Numbered from the stretch's first letter, positions 25,923-37,690 are shown. The stretch: 64,000 nucleotides of DNA from Yersinia massiliensis CCUG 53443 (GCF_000312485.1 NZ_HE997644.1:364625-428624), one strand, 5' to 3'. A program made the numbers and translations. The notes: generated by a model not told the origin, from the letters alone.

Positions 25923-26155
25923 ATTTAAGACCTCAAAAAAGACCATATTTAAGCCCCTATTTTAGCTCTCTATATAGAAATTTGGCAACCATAAATGTGC
26001 AGTAAATGAAGACACTAACAAGTTGTAAGACGCGCGGCTAAGAGACTATGAATAGGAAAGTGAATAGAAAGGTGAATAGAAAAAACAGAGAACGTATCAT
26101 CCTAATATTAGGATAAATAAGAATTTTTAACTTTAGAAACGATTTTCATGAATAG

Positions 26156-26185
26156 ATTCAGCAGCAGATTAGACTGCTGCTGAAT
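26156..26185. terminator. Perfect 12 bp hairpin after deoD
   Basis: ATTCAGCAGCAG, loop ATTAGA, CTGCTGCTGAAT, 19 bases downstream of the deoD stop. There is no T-run, so it may stabilise the deo mRNA end or act with Rho rather than as an intrinsic terminator. Confidence 0.55.
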
Positions 26186-26204
26186 AGCAAACGAGGAATG
26201 AATA

Positions 26205-26924
26205 TTAAGCTCTGTCACCTAACAACACTGACTCTAATGCAATCTCAATCATGTCATTGAAGGTGGTTTGACGTTCAGCGGCAGTGGTTTGCTCGCCGGT
26301 ACGAATATGGTCAGAAACGGTACAGATAGTCAGGGCTTTTGCACCGAACTCAGCCGCCACACCATAGATACCTGCGGCTTCCATTTCCACGCCGAGGATG
26401 CCGTATTTCTCCATAACATCAAACATTTGTGGGTCTGGCGTATAGAATAGATCCGCAGAGAAGATATTGCCGACACGCACATCGATACCTTTCGCTTTGG
26501 CGGCATCAACAGCGTTGCGGGTCATTTCGAAATCAGCAATCGCCGCGTAATCATGATCTTTAAAACGCATACGGTTAACTTTAGAGTCGGTGCACGCGCC
26601 CATGCCGATAACCACGTCACGCAGTTTAACGTCAGCACGTACCGCACCACAGGAACCAACACGGATAATTTTCTTCACGCCGAAATCAGTGATCAACTCT
26701 TTCGCGTAAATGGAGCAAGATGGGATACCCATACCATGGCCCATCACTGAAATTTTGCGGCCTTTATAAGTACCGGTAAAACCTAACATGCCGCGCACGT
26801 CGTTGACTTGCTTCACATCCTGTAGGAAGGTTTCTGCGATAAACTTCGCACGCAGCGGATCCCCTGGCATCAATACAACGTCAGCGAAATCACCCATTTC
26901 AGCATTAATATGTGGCGTTGCCAT
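26205..26924 (-). CDS. deoD: Purine nucleoside phosphorylase DeoD
   Basis: A 239-residue enzyme that phosphorolyses purine (deoxy)nucleosides to base and (deoxy)ribose 1-phosphate. Residues include the substrate-binding start [23 protein letters not shown], the phosphate site RVGSCGA, and [13 protein letters not shown]. Length equals E. coli DeoD. Last gene of the deoC-deoA-deoB-deoD operon, transcribed leftward. Confidence 0.97.
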   Translation of the reverse strand: MATPHINAEMGDFADVVLMPGDPLRAKFIAETFLQDVKQVNDVRGMLGFTGTYKGRKISVMGHGMGIPSCSIYAKELITDFGVKKIIRVGSCGAVRADVKLRDVVIGMGACTDSKVNRMRFKDHDYAAIADFEMTRNAVDAAKAKGIDVRVGNIFSADLFYTPDPQMFDVMEKYGILGVEMEAAGIYGVAAEFGAKALTICTVSDHIRTGEQTTAAERQTTFNDMIEIALESVLLGDRA

Positions 26925-27084
26925 AATTTCTTTCCTTAAAAATCAGATAAATAAAATTTTTATCACCGAATTCCCCTGTTATTCCGACAAGACAATTCAG
27001 CCAAAAACGCTCAATGAAAAAAAACAGCCCGACAGAAACCGAGCACGGCCTCATTTCAGCATCGCGCTCGGCTCAACGTCCTGC

Positions 27085-28308
27085 TTAGAGCATGTTTTTA
27101 CCGTAATCCATTGGTGACAAATCAAAATAACTCGCCACTGTCTGCCCAATATCGGCAAAGGTTTCACGGTGACCCAATGATCCCGGTTTTACTTTCGGGC
27201 CATAGACTAGGACCGGAATGTGCTCACGAGTATGATCGGTGCCCGGCCAAGTAGGGTCACAGCCATGGTCAGCAGTCAGGATCAGAATGTCATCTTCTTT
27301 CACCAGTGCCATCAGTTCTGGCAAGCGGCGATCAAACAGTTCCAGCGCGGCGGCATAACCTGCCACATCACGACGGTGACCATAAGATGAGTCAAAATCA
27401 ACAAAGTTGGTGAACACGATGGTGTTATCACCCGCTTTTTTCATCTCTTCAATGGTCGCATCAAACAGTGCATCGAGACCCGTGGCCTTCACTTTATGTG
27501 TGATGCCAACATGGGCGTAAATATCAGCGATTTTACCGATAGAAACCACTTCGCCACTTTTCTCGTCCACCAGCTTTTTCAGCATGGTCGGCGCTGGCGG
27601 TTCAACAGCCAGATCGTGGCGATTGCCAGTGCGTTGGAAGTGACCCGGCTTATCGCCAATAAATGGACGCGCAATCACGCGGCCAATATTGTAGCCACCT
27701 TCGGTCAGCTCTTCGCGGGCGATTTCACAGAGTTCGTACAGGCGATCGAGGCCAAATGTTTCTTCATGGCAAGCAATCTGGAACACGGAGTCAGCAGAAG
27801 TATAGAAAATCGGTTTACCGGTTTTCATGTGTTCTTCACCCAGTTGATCGAGGATCACCGTACCGCTTGAATGGCAGTTCCCCAGATAGCCGGGTAAGTT
27901 GGCGCGTTTGACCAGTTTATCCAGTAATTCCGGTGGAAAGCTGTTTTCTACATCACTGAAGTAGCCCCAGTCGAACAGGACAGGTACACCGGCAATTTCC
28001 CAGTGGCCTGATGGTGTGTCTTTACCAGAGGATAATTCGCTGGCGTAGCCATAAGCACCAATGATGTCAGCGTTCTTATCTAACCCGACAGGGAATTTTC
28101 CGGTCGATTCTTCAGCGGCTTTTCCCAATCCTAAACGGCTCAGGTTCGGCAAGGTCAGTGGGCCACTACGACCAACATTGGCTTCACCACGGGCGCAAGC
28201 CTCGGCGATGTGGCCCAGTGTATCCGCCCCTTCGTCACCAAATTTTTTAGCATCAGCGCTCGCACCAATACCAAATGAGTCTAATACCATAATAAATGTA
28301 CGTTTCAT
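27085..28308 (-). CDS. deoB: Phosphopentomutase DeoB
   Basis: A 407-residue alkaline-phosphatase-superfamily metalloenzyme that interconverts (deoxy)ribose 1- and 5-phosphates. N-terminal [13 protein letters not shown] and C-terminal [28 protein letters not shown] carry the two-metal ligands. It connects the phosphorylases (DeoA, DeoD) to the aldolase DeoC in the operon. Confidence 0.97.
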   Translation of the reverse strand: MKRTFIMVLDSFGIGASADAKKFGDEGADTLGHIAEACARGEANVGRSGPLTLPNLSRLGLGKAAEESTGKFPVGLDKNADIIGAYGYASELSSGKDTPSGHWEIAGVPVLFDWGYFSDVENSFPPELLDKLVKRANLPGYLGNCHSSGTVILDQLGEEHMKTGKPIFYTSADSVFQIACHEETFGLDRLYELCEIAREELTEGGYNIGRVIARPFIGDKPGHFQRTGNRHDLAVEPPAPTMLKKLVDEKSGEVVSIGKIADIYAHVGITHKVKATGLDALFDATIEEMKKAGDNTIVFTNFVDFDSSYGHRRDVAGYAAALELFDRRLPELMALVKEDDILILTADHGCDPTWPGTDHTREHIPVLVYGPKVKPGSLGHRETFADIGQTVASYFDLSPMDYGKNML

Positions 28309-28362
28309 GCTTCTCTCCTACTGCGATTCACCCGCTTGGCGGGGATCATCAAAATGGGGCGT

Positions 28363-29685
28363 TTATTCAGTGATACGGCGATAGATCACCGGTGTTTCTT
28401 CCGGCGCTTTGTCACCCAACGTGATGGCCTTGCGCACAGCATCTGCTGCCTGCTGCCAATCGTCTTCGTTATTGGCATGAATCACGGCTAAGGGAAGTTG
28501 ACCGTCAACATGGGTGCCCAAACGGACCATATCGGTTAAACCAACGCTGTAATCAATCGGATCGGATGCACGACGACGGCCACCGCCAAGGGCAACCACC
28601 GACATGCCTAATGCGCGTGTATCCATGGCAGTGATAATACCAGGCCGCTCAGCAAAGACGGGCTTACTCAGCATGGCAACCGGTAAATAGCTGTCGTAGC
28701 GTTCGACGAAATCACTCGGGCCTTTTTGTGCCGCCACCATGCGGCCAAAGACATCTGCCGCTTTCCCGTTATCTAGCACGGCTTGCAGCTTGGCTCGGGC
28801 CTCCGCTTCATCTTGTGCCAAGCCACCGGATAGCAGCATCTCAACACACAGCGCCATGGTGACTTCCAACAAGCGCGGGTTACGATATTCACCGGTGAGG
28901 AATCGCACGGCTTCGCGCACTTCAACGCCATTACCGGCGCTGGAAGCCAATACCTGATTCATGTCGGTTAATAGCGCGGTGGTTTTGCAGCCAGCGCCGT
29001 TCGCGACACCGACTATCGCCTGCGCCAAATCAGCAGACAACTGATAAGTCGGCATAAAAGCACCCGAACCGACTTTAACATCCATCACCAGCGCATCTAA
29101 ACCTTCCGCCAGTTTCTTAGCGAGAATAGAAGCGGTAATCAGTGGGATAGAGTCAACCGTTGCGGTGATATCACGGGTGGCATAGAAGCGTTTATCCGCC
29201 GGTGCCAACGAGCTGGTTTGGCCAATAATCGCCACACCAACATCCTGAATGATTTTGCGAAAAGCACTATCATCGGGAAAAATATCAAAACCGGGAATGG
29301 CTTCCAGCTTATCTAACGTTCCACCTGTATGTCCCAAGCCACGGCCGGAAATCATCGGCACATAGCCGCCACACGCGGCCACCATCGGGCCAAGCATCAG
29401 TGATGTCACATCGCCGACGCCACCGGTGGAATGTTTATCCACAATCGGGCCATTGAGATTCAGGCTCTTCCAGTCCAGCACAGTGCCAGAATCACGCATT
29501 GCCATGGTGAGCGCCACACGTTCAGGCATGCTCATATCATGGAAATAAATGGTCATTGCCAAAGCAGCAATCTGCCCTTCGGACACCACGTTATCGCGAA
29601 TCCCATTGATAAAGAAGCGGATCTCTTCTTCGCTCAGTGGCTGACCATCACGTTTTTTACGAATAATTTCTTGTGCGAGAAACAA
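28363..29685 (-). CDS. deoA: Thymidine phosphorylase DeoA
   Basis: A 440-residue enzyme that phosphorolyses thymidine and deoxyuridine. The family signature is [20 protein letters not shown], and the phosphate-binding region is [12 protein letters not shown]. The start was set at TTG 29685, preceded by AGGGGG five bases upstream. It gives exactly the E. coli length (440) and N-terminus ([13 protein letters not shown]), whereas a longer reading from an upstream ATG adds 14 unconserved residues. Second gene of the deo operon. Confidence 0.95.
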   Translation of the reverse strand: MFLAQEIIRKKRDGQPLSEEEIRFFINGIRDNVVSEGQIAALAMTIYFHDMSMPERVALTMAMRDSGTVLDWKSLNLNGPIVDKHSTGGVGDVTSLMLGPMVAACGGYVPMISGRGLGHTGGTLDKLEAIPGFDIFPDDSAFRKIIQDVGVAIIGQTSSLAPADKRFYATRDITATVDSIPLITASILAKKLAEGLDALVMDVKVGSGAFMPTYQLSADLAQAIVGVANGAGCKTTALLTDMNQVLASSAGNGVEVREAVRFLTGEYRNPRLLEVTMALCVEMLLSGGLAQDEAEARAKLQAVLDNGKAADVFGRMVAAQKGPSDFVERYDSYLPVAMLSKPVFAERPGIITAMDTRALGMSVVALGGGRRRASDPIDYSVGLTDMVRLGTHVDGQLPLAVIHANNEDDWQQAADAVRKAITLGDKAPEETPVIYRRITE

Positions 29686-29787
29686 GGCATCCCCCTGTTT
29701 ATGGAATAAAAGCCGCACTGCGCGCAAATTAGCCCACAGTGCATCAACTGCGTTCGATTAACCGCTAAATACAAATCAGCGCGGCAG

Positions 29788-30585
29788 TTAGTAGCCGCTG
29801 CTTTTGTTGTCGCTCTGATGACCCAACGTGGTGAGCAAGCTGGCGAGCAAACTGGACGCGCCAAAGCGGAAGTGGCGAGCATCGGCCCAACCTTCTCCCA
29901 TCAATTGATCGGCCAATTGGAGGAATTGAGCGGCATCTTCAGCAGTGCGTACCCCACCTGCTGGCTTGAATCCCACGGTTTTGCCCACACCTAAATCGCG
30001 AATGACGCGTATCATAATGTCGGCACTTTCCAGTGTGGCATTTACCGGGACTTTACCGGTGGAAGTCTTGATAAAATCAGCACCCGCTTTGATAGCAATT
30101 TCAGAGGCTTGGCGAATTAAATGCTCTTGCTTTAACTCACCCGTTTCAATAATAACTTTCAATAAGACATTCGCGGCAGCACAGGCTTCTTTGCACTGTT
30201 TCACTAATTCGAAACCGATCTTATCGTTCCCCGCCATTAAAGCGCGATAAGGGAAAACCACATCCACTTCATCAGCACCATAAGCGATAGCAGCACGGGT
30301 TTCGGCCAGCGCAATGGCGATATCGTCATGACCATGAGGGAAGTTGGTTACCGTCGCGATACGAATTTCAGGCGTACCTTGTTCACGCAATGTTTTACGC
30401 GCAATAGGAATAAAGCGAGGATAAATACAGATTGCCGCAGTATTACCGGCAGGACTTTTTGCCTGATGACACAACGCGATCACTTTATCATCGGTGTCAT
30501 CATCATTCAGAGTGGTTAAATCCATCAAACTCAGCGCGCGTTTGGCATAATCATTAAGATTCGCGCAGGCGGTTAAATCGGTCAT
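29788..30585 (-). CDS. deoC: Deoxyribose-phosphate aldolase DeoC
   Basis: A 265-residue class I aldolase that splits deoxyribose 5-phosphate to acetaldehyde and glyceraldehyde 3-phosphate. The Schiff-base Lys lies in [16 protein letters not shown], with the second active-site Lys in [17 protein letters not shown] and the Asp in EVDVVFPY. The start at 30585 follows GGAGAG five bases upstream; an ATG five codons earlier is poorer. First gene of the deo operon. Confidence 0.96.
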   Translation of the reverse strand: MTDLTACANLNDYAKRALSLMDLTTLNDDDTDDKVIALCHQAKSPAGNTAAICIYPRFIPIARKTLREQGTPEIRIATVTNFPHGHDDIAIALAETRAAIAYGADEVDVVFPYRALMAGNDKIGFELVKQCKEACAAANVLLKVIIETGELKQEHLIRQASEIAIKAGADFIKTSTGKVPVNATLESADIMIRVIRDLGVGKTVGFKPAGGVRTAEDAAQFLQLADQLMGEGWADARHFRFGASSLLASLLTTLGHQSDNKSSGY

Positions 30586-31198
30586 AAAACTCTCCAACAC
30601 TCTTTCAGCCTCGGCACCTTGCCGTCACTGAGCATTTATTTATGAGCGAGCCAAGAAACGATTTCTGTTTCTCTGGTGATTAAAAACGCGCTACAGAAGG
30701 CGATATTACGACCGTCAGTGCGAACACAGACAATGCAGAAATAGCGCTAATGAGACCGTTCTAGCTCAACACGTTGGCGAGCGGACTTGGTTCCTTGAAG
30801 ATAGCCCCACGGGTAAGCCCTTGGTTGCAATTGAGATCCATCTCACCGCAATACTTACCTGACTTGAAATGTGCGCGGCAACCGCGTTTTCAGTCAAAAA
30901 TACATCATGCTATTTGAACACATTGTCGGCACATGAGATGCGCCACAACTCACATTAATTAACAGAAAATTGTAACGCGCCGATATTATATGTGATTAAA
31001 GTCACAAAATAACCTCATTTATAAGGTTTCGACAGTATTATGCCCACTCGCTTCAAGAATAGCTTATGGGTGGGAATACGCCTGAAAAACAGCGCTGCTC
31101 AACGTCAAGGGTATCGCGGGTTTGAGTGCAGAATGCGCACCCGTGCTAGGGGTTTGCGTCTAAACAACAAACCCCGAGATGAGAATGATCGCGAAGAA
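30586..31198 (-). promoter_or_regulatory. deo operon control region with a perfect CRP-like site
   Basis: About 600 bases upstream of deoC. TGTGATTAAAGTCACA at 30991-31006 is a perfect TGTGA-N6-TCACA CRP palindrome. CTATTTGAACACATTG near 30910 resembles the second CRP region of E. coli deoP2, and a CAACACGTTG palindrome (30768-30777) could be part of a CytR-type site, though neither is strong. No DeoR-type palindrome was found. An 8 bp perfect stem GGGGTTTG/CAAACCCC (31149-31175) lies after the upstream transporter gene. No coding region is supported here. Confidence 0.6.
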
Positions 31199-32470
31199 TC
31201 AGAGTGCGAGGAAGAAGCCCGCAATAGTGGCACTCATCAGGTTCGAGAGTGTGCCTGCGGCCACGGCTTTCAAACCAAACCGCGCGATATCATGGCGGCG
31301 ATTAGGTGCCATGCTGCCTAAACCACCCAGTAAAATGGCGACCGACGACAAGTTGGCAAAACCACAAAGGGCGAAGGAAATAATCGCTTTTGAGTGTTCA
31401 GAAATAACCTGTAAACCAGCAGCTTTAACTAATTCCTCTGACTGAAGATATTGGCCGAAATTCATAAATGCCACGAATTCGTTGACGATGATTTTCTGAC
31501 CAATAAACGAGCCAGCCACCATCGCTTCACTCCAAGGAATGCCAATCAGGTAAGCGATAGGTGAGAACACCCAACCGAGAATCAGCTCTAGCGAGAGTTG
31601 CGGATAGTCGAACCAACCGCCAATTCCACCCAAAATACCATTGAGCAATGCAATCAAAGCAATAAATGCCAGCAACATTGCGCCGACATTCAGTGCCAGT
31701 TGCAGGCCGGAAGCAGCGCCGGATGCCGCAGCATCAATCACGTTCGCGGGGCGGTCATCTTCTGCAATCAAAGTGGTGGCATCAACTTTGTCATGGGTTT
31801 TCTCCGTTTCCGGCACCATCAACTTAGCAAAAAGCAACCCGCCAGGCGCCGCCATAAAGGAGGCGGCGATCAGGTACTCCAGCGGCACCCCCATCTGCGC
31901 GTAGCCTGCCAAAACGGAACCGGCAACGGAGGCTAAACCGCCACACATTACCGCAAACAGTTCGGATTGCGTCATGGTGGCAATATAAGGGCGCACGACC
32001 AAAGGGGCTTCCGTTTGCCCAACAAAGATATTGGCTGTCGCGGAAAGAGATTCAGTACGAGAAGTGCCGAGCAGCTTTTGTAAGCCGCCGCCTAACACCT
32101 TGATCACCAATTGCATCACGCCGAGATAATACAAAACAGCGATCAATGAGGAGAAGAAGACAATCACCGGCAGTACACGCAGAGCGAAGACAAACCCGCC
32201 CCCGCCAAAGACTTCAAACATTTTGTCGGAAACTAAACCGCCAAACATAAATGAAATCCCGTCATTACCGTATGCGATAACGTTCGCAACGCCTTCAGAC
32301 ATTCCCCCTAAGATACTGCGCCCCAGCGGTACATATAATACCAACGCGCCTATTCCTACCTGAAGAATAAATGCCCCCACTACAGTGCGGATATTAATCG
32401 CCCTAAAATTACTTGAAAGAAGTACGGCTATTAATATCAGTACTGCCATTCCGACCAAACTAATAAGCAT
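31199..32470 (-). CDS. Concentrative nucleoside transporter (NupC/NupX family)
   Basis: A 423-residue inner-membrane nucleoside:cation symporter of the CNT family with about nine to ten hydrophobic helices. Family landmarks are [16 protein letters not shown] (nucleoside-binding Q-T-E), [14 protein letters not shown] and [15 protein letters not shown]. Sequence seems closer to the NupX-type branch than to classical NupC, so I give no symbol. It lies upstream of and codirectional with the deo operon and has its own CRP-like site, which makes a nucleoside uptake and catabolism unit. E. coli has yjjW/yjjI at this position. Confidence 0.85.
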   Translation of the reverse strand: MLISLVGMAVLILIAVLLSSNFRAINIRTVVGAFILQVGIGALVLYVPLGRSILGGMSEGVANVIAYGNDGISFMFGGLVSDKMFEVFGGGGFVFALRVLPVIVFFSSLIAVLYYLGVMQLVIKVLGGGLQKLLGTSRTESLSATANIFVGQTEAPLVVRPYIATMTQSELFAVMCGGLASVAGSVLAGYAQMGVPLEYLIAASFMAAPGGLLFAKLMVPETEKTHDKVDATTLIAEDDRPANVIDAAASGAASGLQLALNVGAMLLAFIALIALLNGILGGIGGWFDYPQLSLELILGWVFSPIAYLIGIPWSEAMVAGSFIGQKIIVNEFVAFMNFGQYLQSEELVKAAGLQVISEHSKAIISFALCGFANLSSVAILLGGLGSMAPNRRHDIARFGLKAVAAGTLSNLMSATIAGFFLAL

Positions 32471-32592
32471 GCTGATAATCCTGTTAATGATTTGTATTGA
32501 AAAAATATGGGTGGATTATACCGACATGCGTCAACCATCAAACAATCCCTGTCACAAATAAACACAACTAAAAGCAACGGTAAGACTGTAAA

Positions 32593-32608
32593 TGTGACAA
32601 TAGTCACG
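32593..32608 (-). promoter_or_regulatory. CRP-like site upstream of the nucleoside transporter
   Basis: TGTGACAATAGTCACG matches the TGTGA-N6-TCACA palindrome at nine of the ten conserved positions and lies about 125 bases upstream of the transporter start codon. Confidence 0.65.
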
Positions 32609-32687
32609 GAAAGTAACTCAATAAAAGAATAACACGCTAACTATTCCCGTAACTTACCGAGATCGTTCAATGTGTTATCCCGTGGAT

Positions 32688-33497
32688 TTAGGCGGGAGGT
32701 AACTGAAATAAGCGCTGACTATTCGCCAGCAGATGAGCGGCTATCTCTTGCGGCGCTTCTGAACGCAATTCGCACAATGCGGCAAATACCTGCGCTGCGC
32801 GTTCGGGCCGATTGGGTTGCCCTTGAAAACCGGCAAGTGGCATATCGGGTGCATCGGTTTCTAGCAGTAACGCAGAAAGGGGTAATGCCGCCATTACACG
32901 GCGCGTTTTCTGCGCGCGATCATAGGTGATTGTTCCCCCGACGCCAATAGCATAACCCAAGCGAACGAATGCTTGTGCTTGGGCCAAACTGCCCGCAAAA
33001 CCATGTACCACGCCAGTACGCGGCAAGGCGACTTTGCGTAACGCAGCCGCCAACTGATCATGGGAACGTCGAGAATGTAAAATTACCGGAAGATCATGCT
33101 GTTTCGCCAGCCTGAGCTGAGCCTGTAATAGTGCCAATTGGCGTGGCAACTGTGGCTCATCCATATAGAGATCTAAGCCAATCTCCCCCACCGCTACCAG
33201 CTTTTCAGGTTGACTCGCCAGCAGCGAGGCGAGCGTCGCCAAATCAGCGTCCTGATGGTCTGCAATATAGAGCGGGTGCATACCGAGTGCGGCGAATAGC
33301 GGGGGATAACGCTCAGCCAACGCCAAAACACGAGGGAAATAAGCCGCACTCACAGCAGGCACAATGAGCTGCCTGACATTGGCTTGAGCGGCGCTTGCTA
33401 AACTGGCCACTTCCTCGCCACTGAACGGTGGAAAGTCAAAGTGACAGTGGGTATCAACAAAATAGGGGATCTCGAAAGCAGCGGGGACCTGCACCAT
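32688..33497 (-). CDS. yjjV: TatD-family metal-dependent hydrolase YjjV
   Basis: A 269-residue TatD/DNase-type TIM-barrel hydrolase. N-terminal FVDTHCHFDFPPF supplies two metal-binding His residues, VGEIGLDLY the bridging Glu, and LLETDAPDMPL the C-terminal Asp. It is immediately downstream of yjjU (one-base overlap) in the same order as E. coli. Confidence 0.92.
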   Translation of the reverse strand: MVQVPAAFEIPYFVDTHCHFDFPPFSGEEVASLASAAQANVRQLIVPAVSAAYFPRVLALAERYPPLFAALGMHPLYIADHQDADLATLASLLASQPEKLVAVGEIGLDLYMDEPQLPRQLALLQAQLRLAKQHDLPVILHSRRSHDQLAAALRKVALPRTGVVHGFAGSLAQAQAFVRLGYAIGVGGTITYDRAQKTRRVMAALPLSALLLETDAPDMPLAGFQGQPNRPERAAQVFAALCELRSEAPQEIAAHLLANSQRLFQLPPA

Positions 33498-34774
33498 TAC
33501 GCTGTCCCCCCTTTGGTATTATCCACGTCCAACGGCAAAATAATCTCACCTACCAATGGCGTTTTTTTGCCTTTACTGAGCGCGGTGGTTGGCACAATTA
33601 AACCACTGCCTGTCACGGCCATTTGAGCCGGAAGCGGTTGATTTGCCCCAGCAACTGCGTCAACTGGCCTAATCATGTCGGGTGTTTGAGTGATATCAAA
33701 TGAAGCATCATCGCCATCCAACCACTCGGCCCCATCATCAAGCAGGTTAAGATCTTTTGGCTGATTCATGTCTTGTGGTTGAATCATGCGACGAGAAAGC
33801 GGGATCGTGGTTTTATCGCTCGCCGATTCATCTGAACTCTCCGTATCACGCGGCAAAAGCCAATGCCCGACTGTCGCCAAGAAGTAACGACCGCACCGAC
33901 GACCTAAATGATAATCTTGGTTTAATGCCGCAACACGGCTGCCCAGCGCATTACTGGCCAGGGGCTTCGGCGGAAATATCTCAAAAACACGCAAGTCACC
34001 CGGCGGTTTTTCAATAAATTGCTGGATACGATGATAGCTCTGTTCATGCTGCTGCATAATTCGCACCAGTTGTTGCAGGCTACTTTCACTGAGTAGGTGT
34101 TCCATCCGCTTCATCCATTGCGGCGTATAGTACGCCTGCGAAGGAACAGTACGGATGACCACAATAGTATCCGCCCCACGTCGATAAGCCTCCTCCACCG
34201 GAATCGCATCACTGATGCCGCCATCCAGATAGCTTATTCCATCTAAATCAACGCCCTGTCGATATAAACCAGGTATGGCACTGGAGGCTTTTAACGCGGG
34301 TAACCAACTTTCACGGGTTGGGGAGATATAAGTCGGTTCGAAATCATCACTGCGACAGGCACACATTAAGAATTCGCGGCCATTAATAAGATGCTGCTCA
34401 GCGTGATCCATGGCCAATGGCAACTGTTGCGCGGTGATATCCACCAGCCAGTCGAGATCAATTAAATGCCCGCCACGTACAAAACGTAACGGATTAAAAA
34501 AATCTGCAGTGGTGGTGTAACGGGTAATGACACGGCGAGCGTAACCGGGTTGGCCGCAAATAAAAGCAGAGAGATTTTGTGCGCCAGCAGACGTGCCGAT
34601 CATCAGATCAAAAGGGTTAAAGCGGGCACGTTGAAACTCATCCAGCACACCGGCTGTAAAAATTCCCCGCTGCCCGCCCCCTTCACAGACCAACGCCATT
34701 TTGCCGGGTTGGTATGGTTTATAGGCGAGTGGCTCAATATTACCGAGCGTGATAGGTATTCTGTATCCCACCAT
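33497..34774 (-). CDS. yjjU: Patatin-like phospholipase YjjU
   Basis: A 425-residue patatin-family protein. The oxyanion motif is GGGQRGIF, the nucleophile motif GTSAG, and the catalytic Asp lies in DGGISDAIPV. E. coli YjjU is about 357 residues; the extra length here is a C-terminal tail rich in Asp, Pro and Gln (from about residue 330) with repeated QPQDMNQPKDLN-like segments, probably disordered. It overlaps yjjV by one base and is likely co-transcribed with it. Confidence 0.88.
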   Translation of the reverse strand: MVGYRIPITLGNIEPLAYKPYQPGKMALVCEGGGQRGIFTAGVLDEFQRARFNPFDLMIGTSAGAQNLSAFICGQPGYARRVITRYTTTADFFNPLRFVRGGHLIDLDWLVDITAQQLPLAMDHAEQHLINGREFLMCACRSDDFEPTYISPTRESWLPALKASSAIPGLYRQGVDLDGISYLDGGISDAIPVEEAYRRGADTIVVIRTVPSQAYYTPQWMKRMEHLLSESSLQQLVRIMQQHEQSYHRIQQFIEKPPGDLRVFEIFPPKPLASNALGSRVAALNQDYHLGRRCGRYFLATVGHWLLPRDTESSDESASDKTTIPLSRRMIQPQDMNQPKDLNLLDDGAEWLDGDDASFDITQTPDMIRPVDAVAGANQPLPAQMAVTGSGLIVPTTALSKGKKTPLVGEIILPLDVDNTKGGTA

Positions 34775-34846
34775 CCATCCTTAATTAGGCTACAACAGGC
34801 GTCGAGGATACCCCTTCTTCACCTTTGCTGTAACCCTCTCGCCACA

Positions 34847-35008
34847 CTAAAGGCGCTTACGTCCTGTAAACAAACTGATGAGGAAGAGGACAATACCGAC
34901 GACAAAGACGACTTTCGCGGCCCAAGCTGCCGTACCGGCTAGCCCACCAAAACCTAATGCCGCAGCGATTAACGCTATAACCAGAAAGATAATTCCCCAG
35001 CGAAACAT
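34847..35008 (-). CDS. ytjA: DUF1328 small membrane protein YtjA
   Basis: A 53-residue protein of two hydrophobic helices ([20 protein letters not shown], then [18 protein letters not shown]), ending GRKRL. It matches E. coli YtjA, which sits between osmY and yjjU there as here. AAGGAGAAGC precedes the ATG. Function is unknown; the family often responds to envelope or osmotic stress. Confidence 0.92.
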   Translation of the reverse strand: MFRWGIIFLVIALIAAALGFGGLAGTAAWAAKVVFVVGIVLFLISLFTGRKRL

Positions 35009-35087
35009 AAGCTTCTCCTTACCGTTTTAAAAAAATATTCCGTGGGTTTATCGATAACCCACGAAATACCCGTCAATCGGATAACAA

Positions 35088-35702
35088 TTAAGGCTTGATG
35101 CTCAGATCATTTTTGACGCTTTTTACGCCATCAACGGCTTTAGCAATACTCTCAGCACGTTCGGCCTGGGCTTTATTCTCAACATTACCTGTCAGTAACA
35201 CGACGCCATCGGTCGTTTCGACACTGACGTTACGTGACGGGACAATGTCATCTGCCAGTAATTTGGCCTTAATGGAGCTGGTTGTTGCTGCATCGCCAGC
35301 ATATTCACTGACTGATTGCGATTTCTGATCTTTTACATGCAGCTTATCGCTGACGGATTTAACGCCTTCGACGTTTCCGGCAATTTCTACCGCAGTTTCT
35401 GCTTCTGCTTGGGAAGTGACGAAACCACTTAATGTCACGACACCGTGGTTAGTTTCAACGGAGATATCCGTGCTTTTGAGGGATTTCTCTTCCAGCAAGG
35501 CACTTTTCACTTTTGCTGTGGCCGCGCTATCCCCCATGTAATTATCGACTTTTTTCATGGAGCTATCGATTTTGGCACCGGCACTGTCCACAGCGTTGGA
35601 AGTTTTATTTAGCATCGTGTCTTCAGCTAACACACTACCGCTGATAAGTGCAGAACCTAAAACAACAGCCATCACTGAACGGGCAAATTTTGTGTTTTTC
35701 AT
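35088..35702 (-). CDS. osmY: Osmotically inducible periplasmic protein OsmY
   Basis: A 204-residue periplasmic protein with two BON domains (about 57-125 and 135-204), recognisable by [21 protein letters not shown] and [22 protein letters not shown] signal peptide ends at SVLA (residue 28). The start at 35702 was chosen for the AAGAAGGAAG site and typical signal peptide; longer readings continue to 35888 without support. It is induced by hyperosmotic stress and sigma-S in E. coli and supports outer-membrane protein biogenesis. Confidence 0.93.
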   Translation of the reverse strand: MKNTKFARSVMAVVLGSALISGSVLAEDTMLNKTSNAVDSAGAKIDSSMKKVDNYMGDSAATAKVKSALLEEKSLKSTDISVETNHGVVTLSGFVTSQAEAETAVEIAGNVEGVKSVSDKLHVKDQKSQSVSEYAGDAATTSSIKAKLLADDIVPSRNVSVETTDGVVLLTGNVENKAQAERAESIAKAVDGVKSVKNDLSIKP

Positions 35703-35968
35703 CGATTTCTTCCTTTCTTGTTTTGAATCCCAAACTGGATAAGTACCCCAATTCACAGATTCTAATGCCACCTCAGATGGGTAGCCATTTGGTGAATACT
35801 TTACGATTACTGCAGGTTGAACGCCCCAAAGAGAATGCGATTCAATCCTGCGCGTAGTTATAAAGATAGAGCATCTCAGAAGAAACACAGTCGGAATCGG
35901 CCTAAAGGAAGATTTTTATGATTAAGTCAGAGTTATCTTAAGGAAAGAATTGTGAGGGAAATTAATGA

Positions 35969-35991
35969 ATCGGGGTACGGTGTACCCCGAT
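35969..35991 (-). terminator. Perfect 10 bp hairpin after prfC
   Basis: ATCGGGGTAC, loop of three, GTACCCCGAT, 21 bases downstream of the prfC stop. The minus-strand tail is only TCATTAATTT, so termination would be weak. The region 35703-36012 otherwise holds the osmY promoter; no gene was seen. Confidence 0.55.
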
Positions 35992-36012
35992 GGAATGCGG
36001 CTTGCGGCGTGA

Positions 36013-37602
36013 TTAATGCTCGCGTGTTTTACGGAAACGTACTTCTGGGTAACGCTCTTGCGTAATATTGAGATTAACCATCGTTGGGGCGATATAGCTC
36101 AAATTATCACCGCCGTCCAAGGCGAGGTTCACTTCATTCTTACGCTTAAATTCTTCGAATTTTTTCACATCATCACATTCAACCCAACGTGCGGTTGAGA
36201 CATTAACAGACTCATACACCGCTTCCACGTTGTATTCACTTTTCAGCCTTGATGACACCACTTCAAACTGCAGAATACCGACCGCACCCACAATCAAATC
36301 GTTGTTGATTAACGGACGGAACACCTGCACTGCGCCCTCTTCTGACAACTGAACCAACCCTTTCAGCAGTTGCTTTTGCTTCAATGGATCACGCAGACGA
36401 ATACGGCGGAACAATTCAGGGGCGAAGTTCGGAATACCGGTGAACTTCATATCTTCACCTTGGGTGAAGGTATCGCCAATTTGAATCGTGCCATGGTTGT
36501 GCAAGCCGATAATGTCACCGGCATAGGCCTCTTCGATGTGAGAGCGGTCACCGGCCATAAAGGTCAGTGCATCGGAAATGACCACATCTTTCTTGGTACG
36601 CACCTGACGCAGTTTCATGCCTTTCTCATAGCGGCCTGAAACAACACGCATAAAGGCAACACGGTCACGGTGCTTCGGATCCATGTTAGCTTGAATCTTG
36701 AATACGAAACCGGTGAATTTCTCTTCAGCCGCAACCACTTCACGGGTATCCGTTTTACGTGGCATCGGGGCGGGCGCCCATTCAACTAAACCGTCTAGCA
36801 TATGGTCGACACCAAAGTTACCCAGCGCCGTACCAAAGAACACCGGAGTCAGGTCGCCTGACAAGAAAGCTTCATGGTCAAATTCATGAGAAGCGCCTTG
36901 AACCAGTTCCAGCTCTTGGCGGAACTGTTTAGCTAAGTCTTCACCTACAGCCACATCCAGATCGGGGTTATTTAACCCTTTAATGATGCGCACTTCCTGA
37001 ATGGTGTGACCTTTACCGGTCTGATACAGGTAAGTTTCGTCTTTATAAAGATGGTAAACACCTTTAAACGATTTACCGCAACTGATTGGCCAAGTGATGG
37101 GTGAACAGGCAATTTTCAGTTCACGTTCAACTTCATCCAGCACTTCCATTGGATCACGAATATCACGGTCCAATTTGTTCATGAACGTCAGAATCGGCGT
37201 ATCACGTAAGCGGGTGACTTCCATCAATTTGCGCGTCCGGTCTTCTACCCCTTTCGCCGCATCAATCACCATTAAACAACAGTCGACAGCGGTCAACGTG
37301 CGATAGGTATCTTCGGAGAAGTCCTCATGCCCTGGGGTATCAAGCAGATTAACCAGACAATTGCCGTACGGAAACTGCATCACAGAAGTCGTGATAGAGA
37401 TACCGCGCTGCTTTTCCATTTCCATCCAGTCAGATTTGGCGTGATGGCTTGAACCTCGCCCTTTTACCGTACCGGCAGTCTGGATTGCGTGTCCGAACAG
37501 CAACACTTTTTCGGTAATAGTGGTTTTACCGGCATCGGGGTGGGAAATGATCGCGAAGGTACGTCTTTTCGCAACTTCCAGTGCGTATTCACTTGGAGAC
37601 AT
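36013..37602 (-). CDS. prfC: Peptide chain release factor 3 (RF3)
   Basis: A 529-residue translational GTPase that releases RF1/RF2 from terminated ribosomes. The G domain has SHPDAGKTT (G1, about residues 20-28), RGISITTSV (G2), DTPGHEDFS (G3) and FMNKLDRD (G4). Length and sequence match E. coli PrfC. E. coli has yjjG between rimI and prfC; here the 193-base gap lacks it. Confidence 0.97.
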   Translation of the reverse strand: MSPSEYALEVAKRRTFAIISHPDAGKTTITEKVLLFGHAIQTAGTVKGRGSSHHAKSDWMEMEKQRGISITTSVMQFPYGNCLVNLLDTPGHEDFSEDTYRTLTAVDCCLMVIDAAKGVEDRTRKLMEVTRLRDTPILTFMNKLDRDIRDPMEVLDEVERELKIACSPITWPISCGKSFKGVYHLYKDETYLYQTGKGHTIQEVRIIKGLNNPDLDVAVGEDLAKQFRQELELVQGASHEFDHEAFLSGDLTPVFFGTALGNFGVDHMLDGLVEWAPAPMPRKTDTREVVAAEEKFTGFVFKIQANMDPKHRDRVAFMRVVSGRYEKGMKLRQVRTKKDVVISDALTFMAGDRSHIEEAYAGDIIGLHNHGTIQIGDTFTQGEDMKFTGIPNFAPELFRRIRLRDPLKQKQLLKGLVQLSEEGAVQVFRPLINNDLIVGAVGILQFEVVSSRLKSEYNVEAVYESVNVSTARWVECDDVKKFEEFKRKNEVNLALDGGDNLSYIAPTMVNLNITQERYPEVRFRKTREH

Positions 37603-37690
37603 AGTTTGAAATTTCTACTTTTAGGCCGCCCTGCTCTGGGCCGTACATCCTATTGGTGTCACGGTCAGGCAAAGCAAGGCATTGATTAGG

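Noticed and set aside
31040-31321. 93-codon plus-strand frame
   Set aside because: It runs antisense into the transporter gene, is Arg/Glu-rich and matches no family. The region is better explained as deo control DNA.
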